Source: Nitratireductor sp. XY-223 (GTDB lineage Bacteria; Pseudomonadota; Alphaproteobacteria; Rhizobiales; Rhizobiaceae). Taken from it: DNA of 52,968 bases. The stretch covers positions 1 to 52,968 of the forward strand of contig NZ_SPNT01000016.1 of assembly GCF_004959855.1 (NCBI RefSeq), in the 5' to 3' direction. The notes under the pieces are model-generated. The model searched no databases. It was not told where the DNA came from and saw only the letters and a list, made by a program, of their open reading frames with translations. Below are positions 34,165 to 43,074 of this stretch, one piece after another (position 1 is the stretch's first letter; the number at the start of each line of letters is the position of its first letter). The position numbers and the translations under genes were made by a program.

Positions 34165-35949
34165 TCAAGCAATACTGTCGCAGGTGTAGCAGATCGCACG
34201 CACCGGCGGCAATCCGGCAGCCGGTCCAATCCACTGCGCCACCTGCTGAATTGCGGAGGAGAAAACCTGCGGCACAAAAAAACCGCCCTTGCGGGCGGTT
34301 GTTGTTTGGTTGCGGGGGCCCGCAATGTCTTTTGTTATAACTTCGACTTGATGGTGCCTCCGCCGTTCCGCAACGAAGTCGAGAATGCCCATCAGCTTAC
34401 CGCGTAGCACTGCATTGACCGCGCCGCGCCTCGGGCCAGGCGACATCACCACCTCGCCCACGAGCGAACGGATCGCGTCAGCGGCCTCCGTTCGAAATTC
34501 CGGATCCTCAAGCGCTTCCGTGAGGCGGACAACCTTCGCCTTGTAGACCTCGGCAACGTTGGGATGGATATCGGGAACGTCTTCCGGTGCTTCCTCCATC
34601 CGCGCCAAGACTTCGGTCTTCTGGCGTTCGAGGTCTTCCATCCGCGCCTTCATGACTGGCTGGTACATGCCGTCTTCGATTGCCGCCATGATCCCGGCAA
34701 TGGCCCGTTCGGTCTTGTCGAGCGTTTTGCGGTCGAGTTCCACCTGCGCCCGGCGTTCGCGGTTCTGTTTGTTGAGTTCCTCGGAATAGGCGCGCACGGC
34801 CTCGGCGACCCTGTCGGCGGAAACCAGCTTTTCCGTAAGGCCGGAAAGAATGCGCTCTTCGATGACATCGCGCCGGATTGTGTGGCCATTGTCGCAGGTC
34901 CCGCGCCGGTAACGGTTGAGACAACCATAACGATCGCGGGTGATGATGCCGTAATTCCCCCCGCAGCAGCCGCATGTGAGCAGCCCGGAGAACAGAAAGG
35001 CAGGACGGCGCAGTTCGTTGACATGCCTGGCGCGGTAGGCGCGCACGCCCTTGGTGACATTTTCGAACTGTCTGGAGATTTCCTCTTGCCGTTGTCGTGC
35101 AGCCTGCCACAGTTCATCGTCGACAATGCGCAGTTCCGGAACCTCGGCCCTGATCCATTCGGACTGCGGATTGACCCGCGAGACGCGTTTGCCGGTTTCA
35201 GGATTCTTGATGTAGCGCAGCCGGTTCCACACCAGCACCCCGGCATAGAGTTCGTTGTTGACAATGCCGGTGCCGCGGCAGACATGGCCCCTTATGGTGG
35301 TGTCGCCCCAGGCCCTGCCATTGGGACCGGCAATGTTGTCGAGGTTGAGATCCGTTGCGATGGCCCTGGGGCTCTTGCCGGCGGCGAACTCACGGAATAT
35401 GCGGCGCACGATGGCGGCTTCTGCCTCGTTGATCCTGCGCTCGCCGGTAACCGACTCGCCATTATCGTTGAGACGCCTGACCACTTCGTAGCCATAGCAC
35501 AGGCCGCCGCCGGACTTGCCGTTTTCGACCCGGCCGCGCAAGCCGCGATGGGTCTTGGCGGCGAGATCCTTCAGGAACAGGGCGTTCATCGTGCCCTTGA
35601 GGCCGACATGCAGTTCGGAGATTTCGCCCTCGGCGAGCGTCATGAGCGTCACGCCGGCAAACTTGAAATGTTTGTAGAGAATGGCGACATCGGCCTGGTC
35701 GCGGCTGATGCGGTCGAGCGCCTCGGCCAGCACCATGTCGAATTTGCCCGCCTGCGCGTCCTGCAGCAGCGCCTGGATGCCCGGCCGCAGGGTGACGCTG
35801 GCGCCCGAGATGGCGGCATCCTTGTAGGCGCCCACCACCTTCCACTTCTCCCGCGCCGCCTGGTCCCGGCAGATGCGGAACTGGTCCTCGATGGAGGAAA
35901 CGCTCTGGTTGTCCGAGGAATAGCGGGCATACAGCGCAACGCGGGTCAT
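34165..35949 (-). CDS. Large serine recombinase
   Basis: A 594-residue site-specific recombinase that would integrate and excise the element. It has a resolvase domain (residues 1-150; catalytic Ser11 in YARYSSDNQ, then LAEALDRISRDQADV), a recombinase domain (160-300; GYEVVRRLN), a zinc ribbon (LTCGCCGGNYG...YGCLNRYRRGTCDN) and a coiled-coil (about 405-470). A strong AAAGGAAG ribosome site precedes the ATG. The last 45 codons run through an intrinsic terminator and lack family character, so the original C-terminus may have been replaced at the integration junction. No integrase or excisionase partner is adjacent except the small upstream gene. Confidence 0.92.
   Translation of the reverse strand: MTRVALYARYSSDNQSVSSIEDQFRICRDQAAREKWKVVGAYKDAAISGASVTLRPGIQALLQDAQAGKFDMVLAEALDRISRDQADVAILYKHFKFAGVTLMTLAEGEISELHVGLKGTMNALFLKDLAAKTHRGLRGRVENGKSGGGLCYGYEVVRRLNDNGESVTGERRINEAEAAIVRRIFREFAAGKSPRAIATDLNLDNIAGPNGRAWGDTTIRGHVCRGTGIVNNELYAGVLVWNRLRYIKNPETGKRVSRVNPQSEWIRAEVPELRIVDDELWQAARQRQEEISRQFENVTKGVRAYRARHVNELRRPAFLFSGLLTCGCCGGNYGIITRDRYGCLNRYRRGTCDNGHTIRRDVIEERILSGLTEKLVSADRVAEAVRAYSEELNKQNRERRAQVELDRKTLDKTERAIAGIMAAIEDGMYQPVMKARMEDLERQKTEVLARMEEAPEDVPDIHPNVAEVYKAKVVRLTEALEDPEFRTEAADAIRSLVGEVVMSPGPRRGAVNAVLRGKLMGILDFVAERRRHHQVEVITKDIAGPRNQTTTARKGGFFVPQVFSSAIQQVAQWIGPAAGLPPVRAICYTCDSIA
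34281..34300 (-). terminator. Intrinsic terminator for the recombinase transcript
   Basis: Perfect 8-bp stem AACCGCCC/GGGCGGTT with a 4-nt loop. On the minus strand it is followed by a run of seven T (two within the stem). It lies 116 bp before the recombinase stop codon, inside the reading frame. Confidence 0.8.
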
Positions 35950-35977
35950 GGGACTTCCTTTCTTTCACACACAAATT

Positions 35978-36259
35978 TCATCCGTCCGGGTCCGGCCCCT
36001 CTCGCTCTGGCTTTCGGGCCTCCAAACGTCCCGCCGGAGCGTTTCGCCCGCCGTTGGCGGACCGGTCCTTACTGTCGTTGGCCGCCCACTTCCGTCGTTC
36101 CCGCTCCCGGATCCTGACCTGTTCGCGGGCGATATGGCGGCCGATGGCTCGGGCGATGGTGTTGAGATGCCGCTCAGCCTCTTGCACCGCCTCCCGTCCA
36201 GGGCCGTTGTCATTCGCCGGCGATGGAGCAGCCGTCGCGCGGTCGTCTTTCTCCTTCAT
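35978..36259 (-). CDS. Small hypothetical protein upstream of the recombinase
   Basis: A 93-residue, highly charged protein (central IGRHIAREQVRIRERERRKW, Gly/Pro-rich tail). No domain is recognised. The helical basic centre would suit a small DNA-binding or directionality factor, but this is only a guess. The ATG at 36259 has AAAGG about 10 nt upstream. Its gene lies 28 bp before the recombinase start and in the same direction, so the two are probably one operon. Confidence 0.6.
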   Translation of the reverse strand: MKEKDDRATAAPSPANDNGPGREAVQEAERHLNTIARAIGRHIAREQVRIRERERRKWAANDSKDRSANGGRNAPAGRLEARKPEREGPDPDG

Positions 36260-36563
36260 AGGCAGGACCTTTCCAACTTAGGCACATACCGGGAAAGGAT
36301 TACCCAAGGCGAGATATACTCTTATAGCCCTTGTGTACGCTCACCCGACATTTTCGTCGTCCATCCTTCTGTTGGTTGCCAGTTCTGCGCGAACGACTTT
36401 CCACATGCCACCGCAATTGTCGTCGACATGACGAACCTTGCGATCTCCCCACGACACCGGCCTAGTTGAATGCAAGGCGTTAGGCACACCTGAATTCGAG
36501 CTGTTCCGCATAGTCGGCAAGGCTGATGAACTGCGCTGCTTTCTCAAGAGCAGACAATTGCGT
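36260..36563. other. Intergenic region between small ORF and AbiE operon
   Basis: About 300 bp between the start of the small gene and the end of the toxin gene, both on the minus strand. On the minus strand an AT-rich TATAAG/TATATC stretch at about 36311-36325 could serve as a -10 region for the recombinase operon; no good -35 is seen. No gene is recognised. Confidence 0.4.
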
Positions 36564-38030
36564 TCAGTATTTCGTATCGACCAGAAATCCTGTCCGTCCG
36601 CTGCACTGGAAACCGCTGGGTGCCTTGTGTTTGTTCAGACGACCATCCATTTTCTTACGGTTGAATTTCTTGCCGCACATCCCGCATTGATAGACGTAAG
36701 TCGGCCCGAAAGAAGAAATCGAGCGCCTTGCGGGGCGGCGCCGGAGCCTTTCGCGCCGCACAGGCGCGCGCATCGATCCAAACCCGCCACTTGGTGAACC
36801 TGAAGACGAGCGATCGGTCTGCGGAATCGACACTGGCCCACTCGGCGTCAATTCGATGGCATAGCGAGGGGTAAAGCTACGGTTCGTTGTCCGCGCGCCC
36901 TGTATCCGGTCGACACGGTAGCTGCGGTGTTGGTCCCGGTCGACATTCCAGGCATGCAGGATGATTTTTTCATCCTGGGTACGCCGAAGTGAATAGGGCT
37001 CGATAAGGCGTGTGCTGCGGCGTCCACTTTCGTCGGTGTAATCGAGTTCGACACAGAGCCGGTTCGCAGCTGCAAAACGGATGACTTCCAGGTCAGACTG
37101 GGCGCGCCCGCTGACCGGCAAGCGCAATGTACGCTCCCGGAGAACGGTTTCACCGGCAGCCATTGTGTAGGCCGCCGGGATTGCCGGTGCTGCTGCGCCG
37201 CCAAGCCACGCGAAAAATTCCGGCAGCGCATTCCAGAACGAGTCTACCGGCGGCAACTCCGGAAGCTGGTGCGCCAGCATGTTGGCCCAGGATCCTTCAA
37301 GATCGCCTCTGTGCCCGTCGAGATCACCGTCTTGCGGTAGGGAGATGCCCTTGAATTCGCATTTCTGGGCCAGGACATCGAGCAGAACGGCAGGAGCAGG
37401 ACGGGCTTCTTCATTGCGGAAAAGGTTGATTACATCATAGAGGTCACGCGGCCGTGCCCGCTCGGCGAGCGCCCGCACCTTTTCGCCGAAGGCTTCTTCG
37501 TAGGCGTATGAAAGCACTTCGATGCCGCCATCGGGCGCATCGCTGTATGGATGAAAGATCGGTATCCTGACGGGCGCGAGCACAAGGCGCTCATCGGCGG
37601 TAAGATCGAGCTTGATGCGGGGTAGTCCGCCGGAGCTTGGAGAAACCGGGCCGCGATAACTGAGCTTGCCTTGGCAACTCGGGTTGCCGCGCGGGTTTTC
37701 AAAAATGTCGAAGTCCTGCAGGTCGGCGGGGAATTCGAGTCCGCTCTGTTCGTATGTCCAGTCCGCGATTTCCGCAAAGACACGCTTCAAGAATGCCTCA
37801 TCGAAGTGCGAGCCGCCCTTAAGTGTGAAGTCCAGATCTTCGGAGAACCGGTACGTTTCGAAGTAGCACTTCTTCAGGCATGTACCACCTTTAAAGACCC
37901 AGCTATCGCTAAGCTCTTTATGAGCAAAGATACCGGCAAGCGCCCAGCCGAGCGCATAGTCCTTTTCAACAACATGTGGCGTAAGCCGTAGCACCCTGGC
38001 GATGCCGAGTAATTCGGACTTACCGATCAT
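36564..38030 (-). CDS. AbiEii-type nucleotidyltransferase toxin fused to WYL and zinc-finger domains
   Basis: A 488-residue toxin candidate. Residues 1-270 are an AbiEii/AbiGii-type nucleotidyltransferase: KGGT (47-50), RFSEDLDF (61-68) with the metal-binding Asp65/Asp67, a later KLDL strand, and KVRALAERARPRDLYDV. Residues about 310-395 form a WYL-like domain (ELDYTDESGRRSTRLIEPYSL, YRVDRIQGA), where KIILHAWN replaces the usual WYL strand. The C-terminal 50 residues hold a C-X2-C-X15-H-X7-C zinc-finger-like motif. AbiEii toxins are GTP-dependent nucleotidyltransferases neutralised by the AbiEi partner; the extensions suggest nucleic-acid sensing. It overlaps the antitoxin gene by 11 bp, with AAAGG before the ATG. 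Confidence 0.85.
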   Translation of the reverse strand: MIGKSELLGIARVLRLTPHVVEKDYALGWALAGIFAHKELSDSWVFKGGTCLKKCYFETYRFSEDLDFTLKGGSHFDEAFLKRVFAEIADWTYEQSGLEFPADLQDFDIFENPRGNPSCQGKLSYRGPVSPSSGGLPRIKLDLTADERLVLAPVRIPIFHPYSDAPDGGIEVLSYAYEEAFGEKVRALAERARPRDLYDVINLFRNEEARPAPAVLLDVLAQKCEFKGISLPQDGDLDGHRGDLEGSWANMLAHQLPELPPVDSFWNALPEFFAWLGGAAAPAIPAAYTMAAGETVLRERTLRLPVSGRAQSDLEVIRFAAANRLCVELDYTDESGRRSTRLIEPYSLRRTQDEKIILHAWNVDRDQHRSYRVDRIQGARTTNRSFTPRYAIELTPSGPVSIPQTDRSSSGSPSGGFGSMRAPVRRERLRRRPARRSISSFGPTYVYQCGMCGKKFNRKKMDGRLNKHKAPSGFQCSGRTGFLVDTKY

Positions 38031-38829
38031 GGGTACCGCCTTTCAGCCAGCTTGACGGCACGCGCAACCGCCAGCGCGTGACCAGTCGGTCGCACGCCAG
38101 CGTGGGATCGAGCTTGGCATGGCCCTTGGTCAAGCGGGTCTTGGCCTGCTTGACCAATACCTGCCCGTCCGGATGTCGCTCGGCCAGAAAGCCGAGTCGC
38201 TTGAATATCGCGCCGTTGCCGTGACGGTCTGCGTATTCGATCAGTTTTTCCGGATCACGGTCGTTGCGTTTCATGTACTGCGAAAAACAATCTTCGACGT
38301 GCTGAATGCCGCCGCCGACGGCGGGACCGTCGAGCATGTCCACGATCGTGCGGTGAATGTCAGAAACGGCAATGCGGGTCTGGCCGCGCCAGACGGTCTT
38401 TGTGCCGAAGATCAGCTCTTCACGGACATATTTAAGCGTAAATGCAGCGCTTTGCCGCTCCACCGTTTTTTGCCTTACAGGGCGCGCGGTGAAGACAACG
38501 ATGTCACGGAATATCTGCTCGGTCAGGTCCCAATGTTCGGCAGCGGTGCGGCCACCGATATAGGCGGGTGCAAACAGGGCCGGAACAAGTATCCACGGGT
38601 CCTGCAGAACCTGCTCCGAATCCAGCAGTTCAAGCTGTACCGGCACATAGATTCCGGTGCCAACGCGGCGCAGCCAGCCCTGCTCGGTCCAGCGCGCGAG
38701 CAGCTTTGCCGCCCTTTTTCTCGAAACACCAAGTGCCTGCGCCGCATTTTCGATGCGCACGACATCGCCTGCCGCCTGTATCACAGCGGCAAGCCGGGCT
38801 CTTCCTCGTGGCAGGTTCGAATCGCTCAT
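38020..38829 (-). CDS. AbiEi-type antitoxin/regulator
   Basis: A 269-residue antitoxin partner. The N-terminal winged helix (residues 5-60; ALGVSRKRAAKLLARWTEQGWLRRVGTGIY) should bind its own promoter. The remainder resembles the AbiEi antitoxin domain (WILVPALFAPAYIGGRTAAEHWDLT, SDIHRTIVDMLDGPAVGGGI). The frame opens at 38874, but the ATG at 38829 begins the conserved part; no strong ribosome site precedes it. It is first in a two-gene operon with the toxin, the usual antitoxin-toxin order of abiE loci. Confidence 0.85.
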   Translation of the reverse strand: MSDSNLPRGRARLAAVIQAAGDVVRIENAAQALGVSRKRAAKLLARWTEQGWLRRVGTGIYVPVQLELLDSEQVLQDPWILVPALFAPAYIGGRTAAEHWDLTEQIFRDIVVFTARPVRQKTVERQSAAFTLKYVREELIFGTKTVWRGQTRIAVSDIHRTIVDMLDGPAVGGGIQHVEDCFSQYMKRNDRDPEKLIEYADRHGNGAIFKRLGFLAERHPDGQVLVKQAKTRLTKGHAKLDPTLACDRLVTRWRLRVPSSWLKGGTHDR

Positions 38830-38876
38830 GGTATATAATTCTGTTATAAATTTCTTTTTTTCGGGAAATTCCAAGA

Positions 38877-38893
38877 ATACTATATACTAGTAT
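38877..38893. promoter_or_regulatory. Candidate AbiEi operator
   Basis: ATACT repeated at 38877-38881 and 38884-38888, with the inverse AGTAT at 38889-38893; 38884-38893 is a perfect 10-bp palindrome (ATACTAGTAT). It lies about 50 bp before the antitoxin ATG in an AT-rich zone containing TTATAACA (about 38844-38851, read on the minus strand). AbiEi proteins are known to bind inverted repeats upstream of their own genes. Confidence 0.4.
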
Positions 38894-39353
38894 GTCAAAA
38901 ATGCAAAATTTTCCCTTTTTCGTGAACAAGCACCAGAATGATGTACTACTGCCGAAACACGAAAGTCCGGTTTCGTGCTATAGCAAAAAAGCGGACATCG
39001 GAAGGAAAGAAAGCGAATGTCGGCCTTGGGAGGATTGCGGTCTTTCGCTGCGGATGCGAAAGGCCGATCACAGTTTTCCAATGGCGGACGTTCAATTGAG
39101 CCCACTTGTGTTCGGAACACTGGAATCCGGACGGTGCAAATACACATTAATTTGTACCCGCAGATTACGACAAGCTTGCCGAGTATTGCGTTAAGTATTT
39201 GCCACTAAGATTTGTGTTCGATGCAGCCAAATGGTGACAGTGAATGATGGCGCACACCTGCAACTATAGGCTATATGGGACATCACTCGTCCGTGCCCAA
39301 GTTCGAATCAGTGTATCTAGATTGCACGGCCAATACGGAAAAATTGACGGGAC
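38894..39353. other. Intergenic region between AbiE and ietAS-like loci
   Basis: About 460 bp without a credible gene. It contains AAAGCGGACATC (38988-38999), repeated at 46321-46332, within a longer stretch of repeat-like character (tandem short words around GCGGAC and AATGTCGG). The end before 39354 should hold the ietAS promoter; no near-consensus pair is evident. Confidence 0.45.
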
Positions 39354-40331
39354 ATGACGGCCTCGAAGCATCTCATAGCACTCCTCAAGAGCCACATCGC
39401 ACGTGACGACGATCGGTTTCTATCGATCGCCATGCAAGTGGCTGCACATGAGGCACGGAAAGGCCATGGTCAGGTTGCGCAGCAGGTGCGCGAACTGGTG
39501 GACCAGGCACGCAGCGGAAAGGTGGAACGCTCAAGGCAGCCTGTTCCGATCGCACAGCCCAAAGGTGAACTGGCTTCTTTGGTCGCGGTTAGCTTTTCAG
39601 AGACCCGTCTGAAAAGCATGGCACTGACCGATGAACTGGAGCAGCAGCTCAAGCGCGTCATCGTCGAACAACGTCAACAACACAAGATTCTTGAGCGCGG
39701 ATTACAACCGCGACGGAAGCTGCTCCTTGTCGGACCGCCTGGCTCCGGCAAAACGATGACTGCATCTGCGTTAGCAGGAGAACTTCACCTTCCGCTTTTC
39801 ACGGTGGTCTTCGATACTCTGATTACTCGGTTCATGGGCGAGACGGCGTCAAAGCTTCGCGTCATTTTTGAGGCGATGACTGAAACGCGCGGCGTGTACT
39901 TCTTTGATGAATTCGATGCAATTGGTGCCAGACGCTCTGAACGAAATGATGTGGGTGAAATACGACGCGTCTTGAATTCTTATCTCCAGTTCCTTGAGAA
40001 AGATGAGAGTGATAGCCTGATTATCGCGGCGACCAATCATGTCGAGTTGCTCGATCCCGCTCTTTTCCGCCGTTTCGATGACGTCATTCAGTACAATCTT
40101 CCGGACAAAGAGGTCACGCTGAAGATTTTGCAGACACGTCTGGTGGGATTCGAGACAGGTGAGATTGATTGGCAGGTATCCGCCGAGATGACAGCGGGTC
40201 TCAGCCAGGCCGAGATTTCGCGTGCTGCTGATGAAGCAGCAAAGAGAGCGATCCTCACTGATCGCACAAACATCACCAATGACGACCTGTCGGTTTCCAT
40301 ACAGGAGCGGCGTTCGGCAACACACAAGTAG
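39354..40331 (+). CDS. ietA: AAA+ ATPase, IetA-like
   Basis: A 325-residue FtsH/katanin-group AAA+ ATPase. Walker A is GPPGSGKT (127-134), Walker B VYFFDEFD (181-188), sensor 1 ATN (226-228), and the arginine-finger pair RR (239-240). A short N-terminal helical region precedes the ATPase core. The next gene, 9 bp downstream, encodes a subtilisin-like protease; this AAA/subtilase pairing matches IetA-IetS, first reported as a plasmid stability/incompatibility toxin-antitoxin pair in Agrobacterium and later as anti-phage. The symbol is assigned from this architecture, not from an alignment. Confidence 0.8.
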   Translation: MTASKHLIALLKSHIARDDDRFLSIAMQVAAHEARKGHGQVAQQVRELVDQARSGKVERSRQPVPIAQPKGELASLVAVSFSETRLKSMALTDELEQQLKRVIVEQRQQHKILERGLQPRRKLLLVGPPGSGKTMTASALAGELHLPLFTVVFDTLITRFMGETASKLRVIFEAMTETRGVYFFDEFDAIGARRSERNDVGEIRRVLNSYLQFLEKDESDSLIIAATNHVELLDPALFRRFDDVIQYNLPDKEVTLKILQTRLVGFETGEIDWQVSAEMTAGLSQAEISRAADEAAKRAILTDRTNITNDDLSVSIQERRSATHK

Positions 40332-40340
40332 AGGCCGACA

Positions 40341-42827
40341 ATGCCGAACGGGGAACAGCGCAATCTAAGGCATATCTATTTTTCGGGTCATGGAAACCGT
40401 GAACCGTTCACGTGGCCAACTGGCGGCGGCGGGAAAGTAACGATTCCGGAACGAAACCGAGCGCAACATGCTGCGCGTTTGGAACAGGCCCTTGTCGAAG
40501 CAATTGCTGCAGCCGATGAGCAATTCGCTGCCCGAAACACTGAAATTGCAGGAGGTGCACCCGGCTTCTATCTGGAGTTTGATATCGGCTGGGAACAGAG
40601 CGCGATACTGGACAGGCTCGAAGACAAGCGCGGCCAATATCATATCGAACTTGTGGCCGTGAGGGCCGCTGACGCCGATCCCGAGAACAAGCTGTCTGCC
40701 ACAGTGTTTGTGCCCGAAGCCAAGCGCGAGCTTTACCTGAAAAAGGTCGAGGACTACCGCACTAAGGAAACTCGGACTGGAAAGCCCCAGAACCAGCCTT
40801 TGGTTGCGTCAATGGAAGAAGTCCGCCTCGCTCATGCGCGGTCGCTTTTCACCGATGTTCCCGAGTCCTTTCCCGTAGCGGGTCAGCAAACCTGGTGGGA
40901 AGTTTGGCTTCGTACCGATGCACGCCCCGTCCTCGAACATGCGGTAAATGGACTGGGCATGGTGTTGCGCGATCACTTTGTCCGCTTTCCTGAACGCGAG
41001 GTGATGCTAGCACTTGCGACGCCCGAGCAAATCGGGAGCGTTGTCGCGAACACCGACGCCATCGCCGAACTGCGGATCGCAAGAGACACGCCTGCCGTGT
41101 TCATGGAAATGGATGCGCACAAGCAGCGCGATTGGAACGATGAGATTGCGGAAAGGGTTCAGGCGCCTGAAGGCGATGCGCCGTCGGTCTGCATCCTTGA
41201 TTCCGGCTCGACAAGGCCGCATCCGCTTATTGAACCTGCCCTTGATGCGGCAGACCAGCAATCATGGAATGGGCTCTGGCTGGTCGACGACACCAGCCTG
41301 ACATGGCGCGGTCACGGAACAAAGATGAGTGGGTTGGCGCTTTATGGCGATCTCGTTGAACCGCTAACTGGCGACGATCCCGTCGTTTTGAGTCACATTC
41401 TTGAGTCGGTCAAGGTACTGCCCGATCAAGGTGCGAATGACCCTGACCTTTACGGATACATCACCGCGGAGGCGATGAGCCGAGCGGAAATTCAAGCGCC
41501 GGAGAGGCCTCGGGTGTTTTGTCTCGCAACCACCAGCGAAGGTGATCATTGGAAAGGACGCCCCTCGTCCTGGTCTGCTGCGTTAGATGAACTTGCATAT
41601 GGCGATGGTGAGTTGCAGCGTTTTGCAGCGGTATCGGCTGGCAATATCGGGGCATTGTATCCAGCAGGCGAATACCTCGACCAGAATGATGCATCGCCAA
41701 TCGAAAGCCCGGCGCAGGCATGGAATGTGCTGACCGTCAGTGCTGTCACCGAGAAGTGTGTAATCACAGACCCTACCTTTACGGGATGGAGTGCTCTTGC
41801 ACCCGCCGGCGATCTTTCACCGCTCAGCCGCACATCCATCACGTGGCAACACGAATGGCCGATAAAGCCAGACATCGTCTTTGAAGGCGGCAATTATGGT
41901 GTTAATCCAGCGAATGATGACAGCGATCATCTCGATGATCTCGCACTCCTGACGACGAATAACCATCTTCAAAACGGCTATTTCAGCGTCATTTCAGATA
42001 CGAGTGCCGCCACCGCACTAGCTTCGCGAATGGCGGCGCAGATTCTGGCTGATCGACAGGAACTGTGGCCGGAGACAGTCAGAGGTCTAGTCGTTCACTC
42101 GGCTGACTGGACACAAGCAATGCGCGGACATCTGCCGATTAATCCAACGCAAAACGACAAGCGACTCTTGTTGCGACGCTACGGCTACGGTGTCCCCAAC
42201 CTGGAAAGGGCGACACGCAGCCTGAGCAATGATGTCACGCTCGTGATCGAGAACAGTATGCAGCCCTTCTATCTGGATGGCTCGAAAATCAAGACCCAGG
42301 ACATGATCTTCCATGATCTGCCGTGGCCTGCCGAGAAGTTAGAAGCGCTCGGCGAAGAGCACGTCCAGCTGCGCGTAACGCTGAGCTACTTTATCGAGCC
42401 TAATCCCGGCGAGCGGGGGTGGACCAAGCGTCATAAATACGCCTCGCACGGTTTGCGCTTTGCAGTAAAACGGCCCGAGGAAGACGTGGCCACTTTCCGC
42501 GGTCGAATAAACGCCGCCGCGCGGGATGAAGAGGAAGGTGATTACACTGGCGGTCAGGAAGACGGTTGGGTTCTCGGGCCGCGTCTTCGCAATCGGGGCT
42601 CTTTGCATTCGGATATCTGGGATGGAACAGCCACCGATCTTGCGAACCGTCACAGCATCGCAGTCTACCCGACAGGTGGTTGGTGGCGTGAGAAGCGCAG
42701 CCTGGAGCGCTACGATCGGGAGGTTCGATACGCACTTCTCCTGACGCTTCGCGCACAAACCACTATTGATCTTTACACTGAGATCGAAAATGCGATCGCC
42801 GTTGAGGTCGAAATTGGCTCAGGGTGA
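40341..42827 (+). CDS. ietS: S8 subtilisin-like protease, IetS-like
   Basis: An 828-residue intracellular serine protease (no signal peptide). The catalytic triad is Asp287 (VCILDSG), His325 (WRGHGTKMSG) and Ser555 (SDTSAATA); the oxyanion Asn435 is in SAGNIG. About 270 residues precede the catalytic domain and 260 follow, which is long for a subtilase and typical for proteases regulated by a partner. All key residues are intact, so it should be active and needs control by the upstream ATPase. GAGG serves as a short ribosome site. Confidence 0.85.
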   Translation: MPNGEQRNLRHIYFSGHGNREPFTWPTGGGGKVTIPERNRAQHAARLEQALVEAIAAADEQFAARNTEIAGGAPGFYLEFDIGWEQSAILDRLEDKRGQYHIELVAVRAADADPENKLSATVFVPEAKRELYLKKVEDYRTKETRTGKPQNQPLVASMEEVRLAHARSLFTDVPESFPVAGQQTWWEVWLRTDARPVLEHAVNGLGMVLRDHFVRFPEREVMLALATPEQIGSVVANTDAIAELRIARDTPAVFMEMDAHKQRDWNDEIAERVQAPEGDAPSVCILDSGSTRPHPLIEPALDAADQQSWNGLWLVDDTSLTWRGHGTKMSGLALYGDLVEPLTGDDPVVLSHILESVKVLPDQGANDPDLYGYITAEAMSRAEIQAPERPRVFCLATTSEGDHWKGRPSSWSAALDELAYGDGELQRFAAVSAGNIGALYPAGEYLDQNDASPIESPAQAWNVLTVSAVTEKCVITDPTFTGWSALAPAGDLSPLSRTSITWQHEWPIKPDIVFEGGNYGVNPANDDSDHLDDLALLTTNNHLQNGYFSVISDTSAATALASRMAAQILADRQELWPETVRGLVVHSADWTQAMRGHLPINPTQNDKRLLLRRYGYGVPNLERATRSLSNDVTLVIENSMQPFYLDGSKIKTQDMIFHDLPWPAEKLEALGEEHVQLRVTLSYFIEPNPGERGWTKRHKYASHGLRFAVKRPEEDVATFRGRINAAARDEEEGDYTGGQEDGWVLGPRLRNRGSLHSDIWDGTATDLANRHSIAVYPTGGWWREKRSLERYDREVRYALLLTLRAQTTIDLYTEIENAIAVEVEIGSG

Positions 42828-42900
42828 TATCAGCTGCGATTCCCGGATTAAGTCCGCTTGGCTGGATTGCATCGCAACGACCAGAAGCGCTTACGAATGA

Positions 42901-42913
42901 CCGCAATGGGCCG
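42901..42913. repeat. Short dispersed intergenic word
   Basis: CCGCAATGGGCCG here recurs at 46272-46284, in each case followed by GAGC- or GAAGC-like sequence. Both copies lie in non-coding gaps of the island, in the 247-bp gap after ietS and in the gap before the pseudogene. They look like relics of a dispersed intergenic repeat. Confidence 0.45.
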
Positions 42914-43074
42914 GAAGCAGTCTCCATACTTTGAGACCTTCGCCCAAAACGCTGCATCGGGAAATAGGGCGTACAGTTGACCATCGTTGTAGGGTTTAGA
43001 GATGTCGGAAAAATCCCGAAAGCAGACTTGGGTTGAGATATCCGTTTGGGCTGAACGGTAAACGGTAAGATGCT

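Noticed and set aside
36438-36797. Plus-strand 119-codon frame opposite the toxin C-terminus
   Set aside because: Overlaps the zinc-finger region of the toxin in antisense; no supporting signal.
38892-39194. Plus-strand 100-codon frame in the gap after the AbiE pair
   Set aside because: Overlaps repeat words and the AbiE promoter zone; no family features.
39296-39325. TTCGAATC-like string resembling a tRNA T-loop
   Set aside because: No paired T-stem, acceptor stem or anticodon arm could be built around it.
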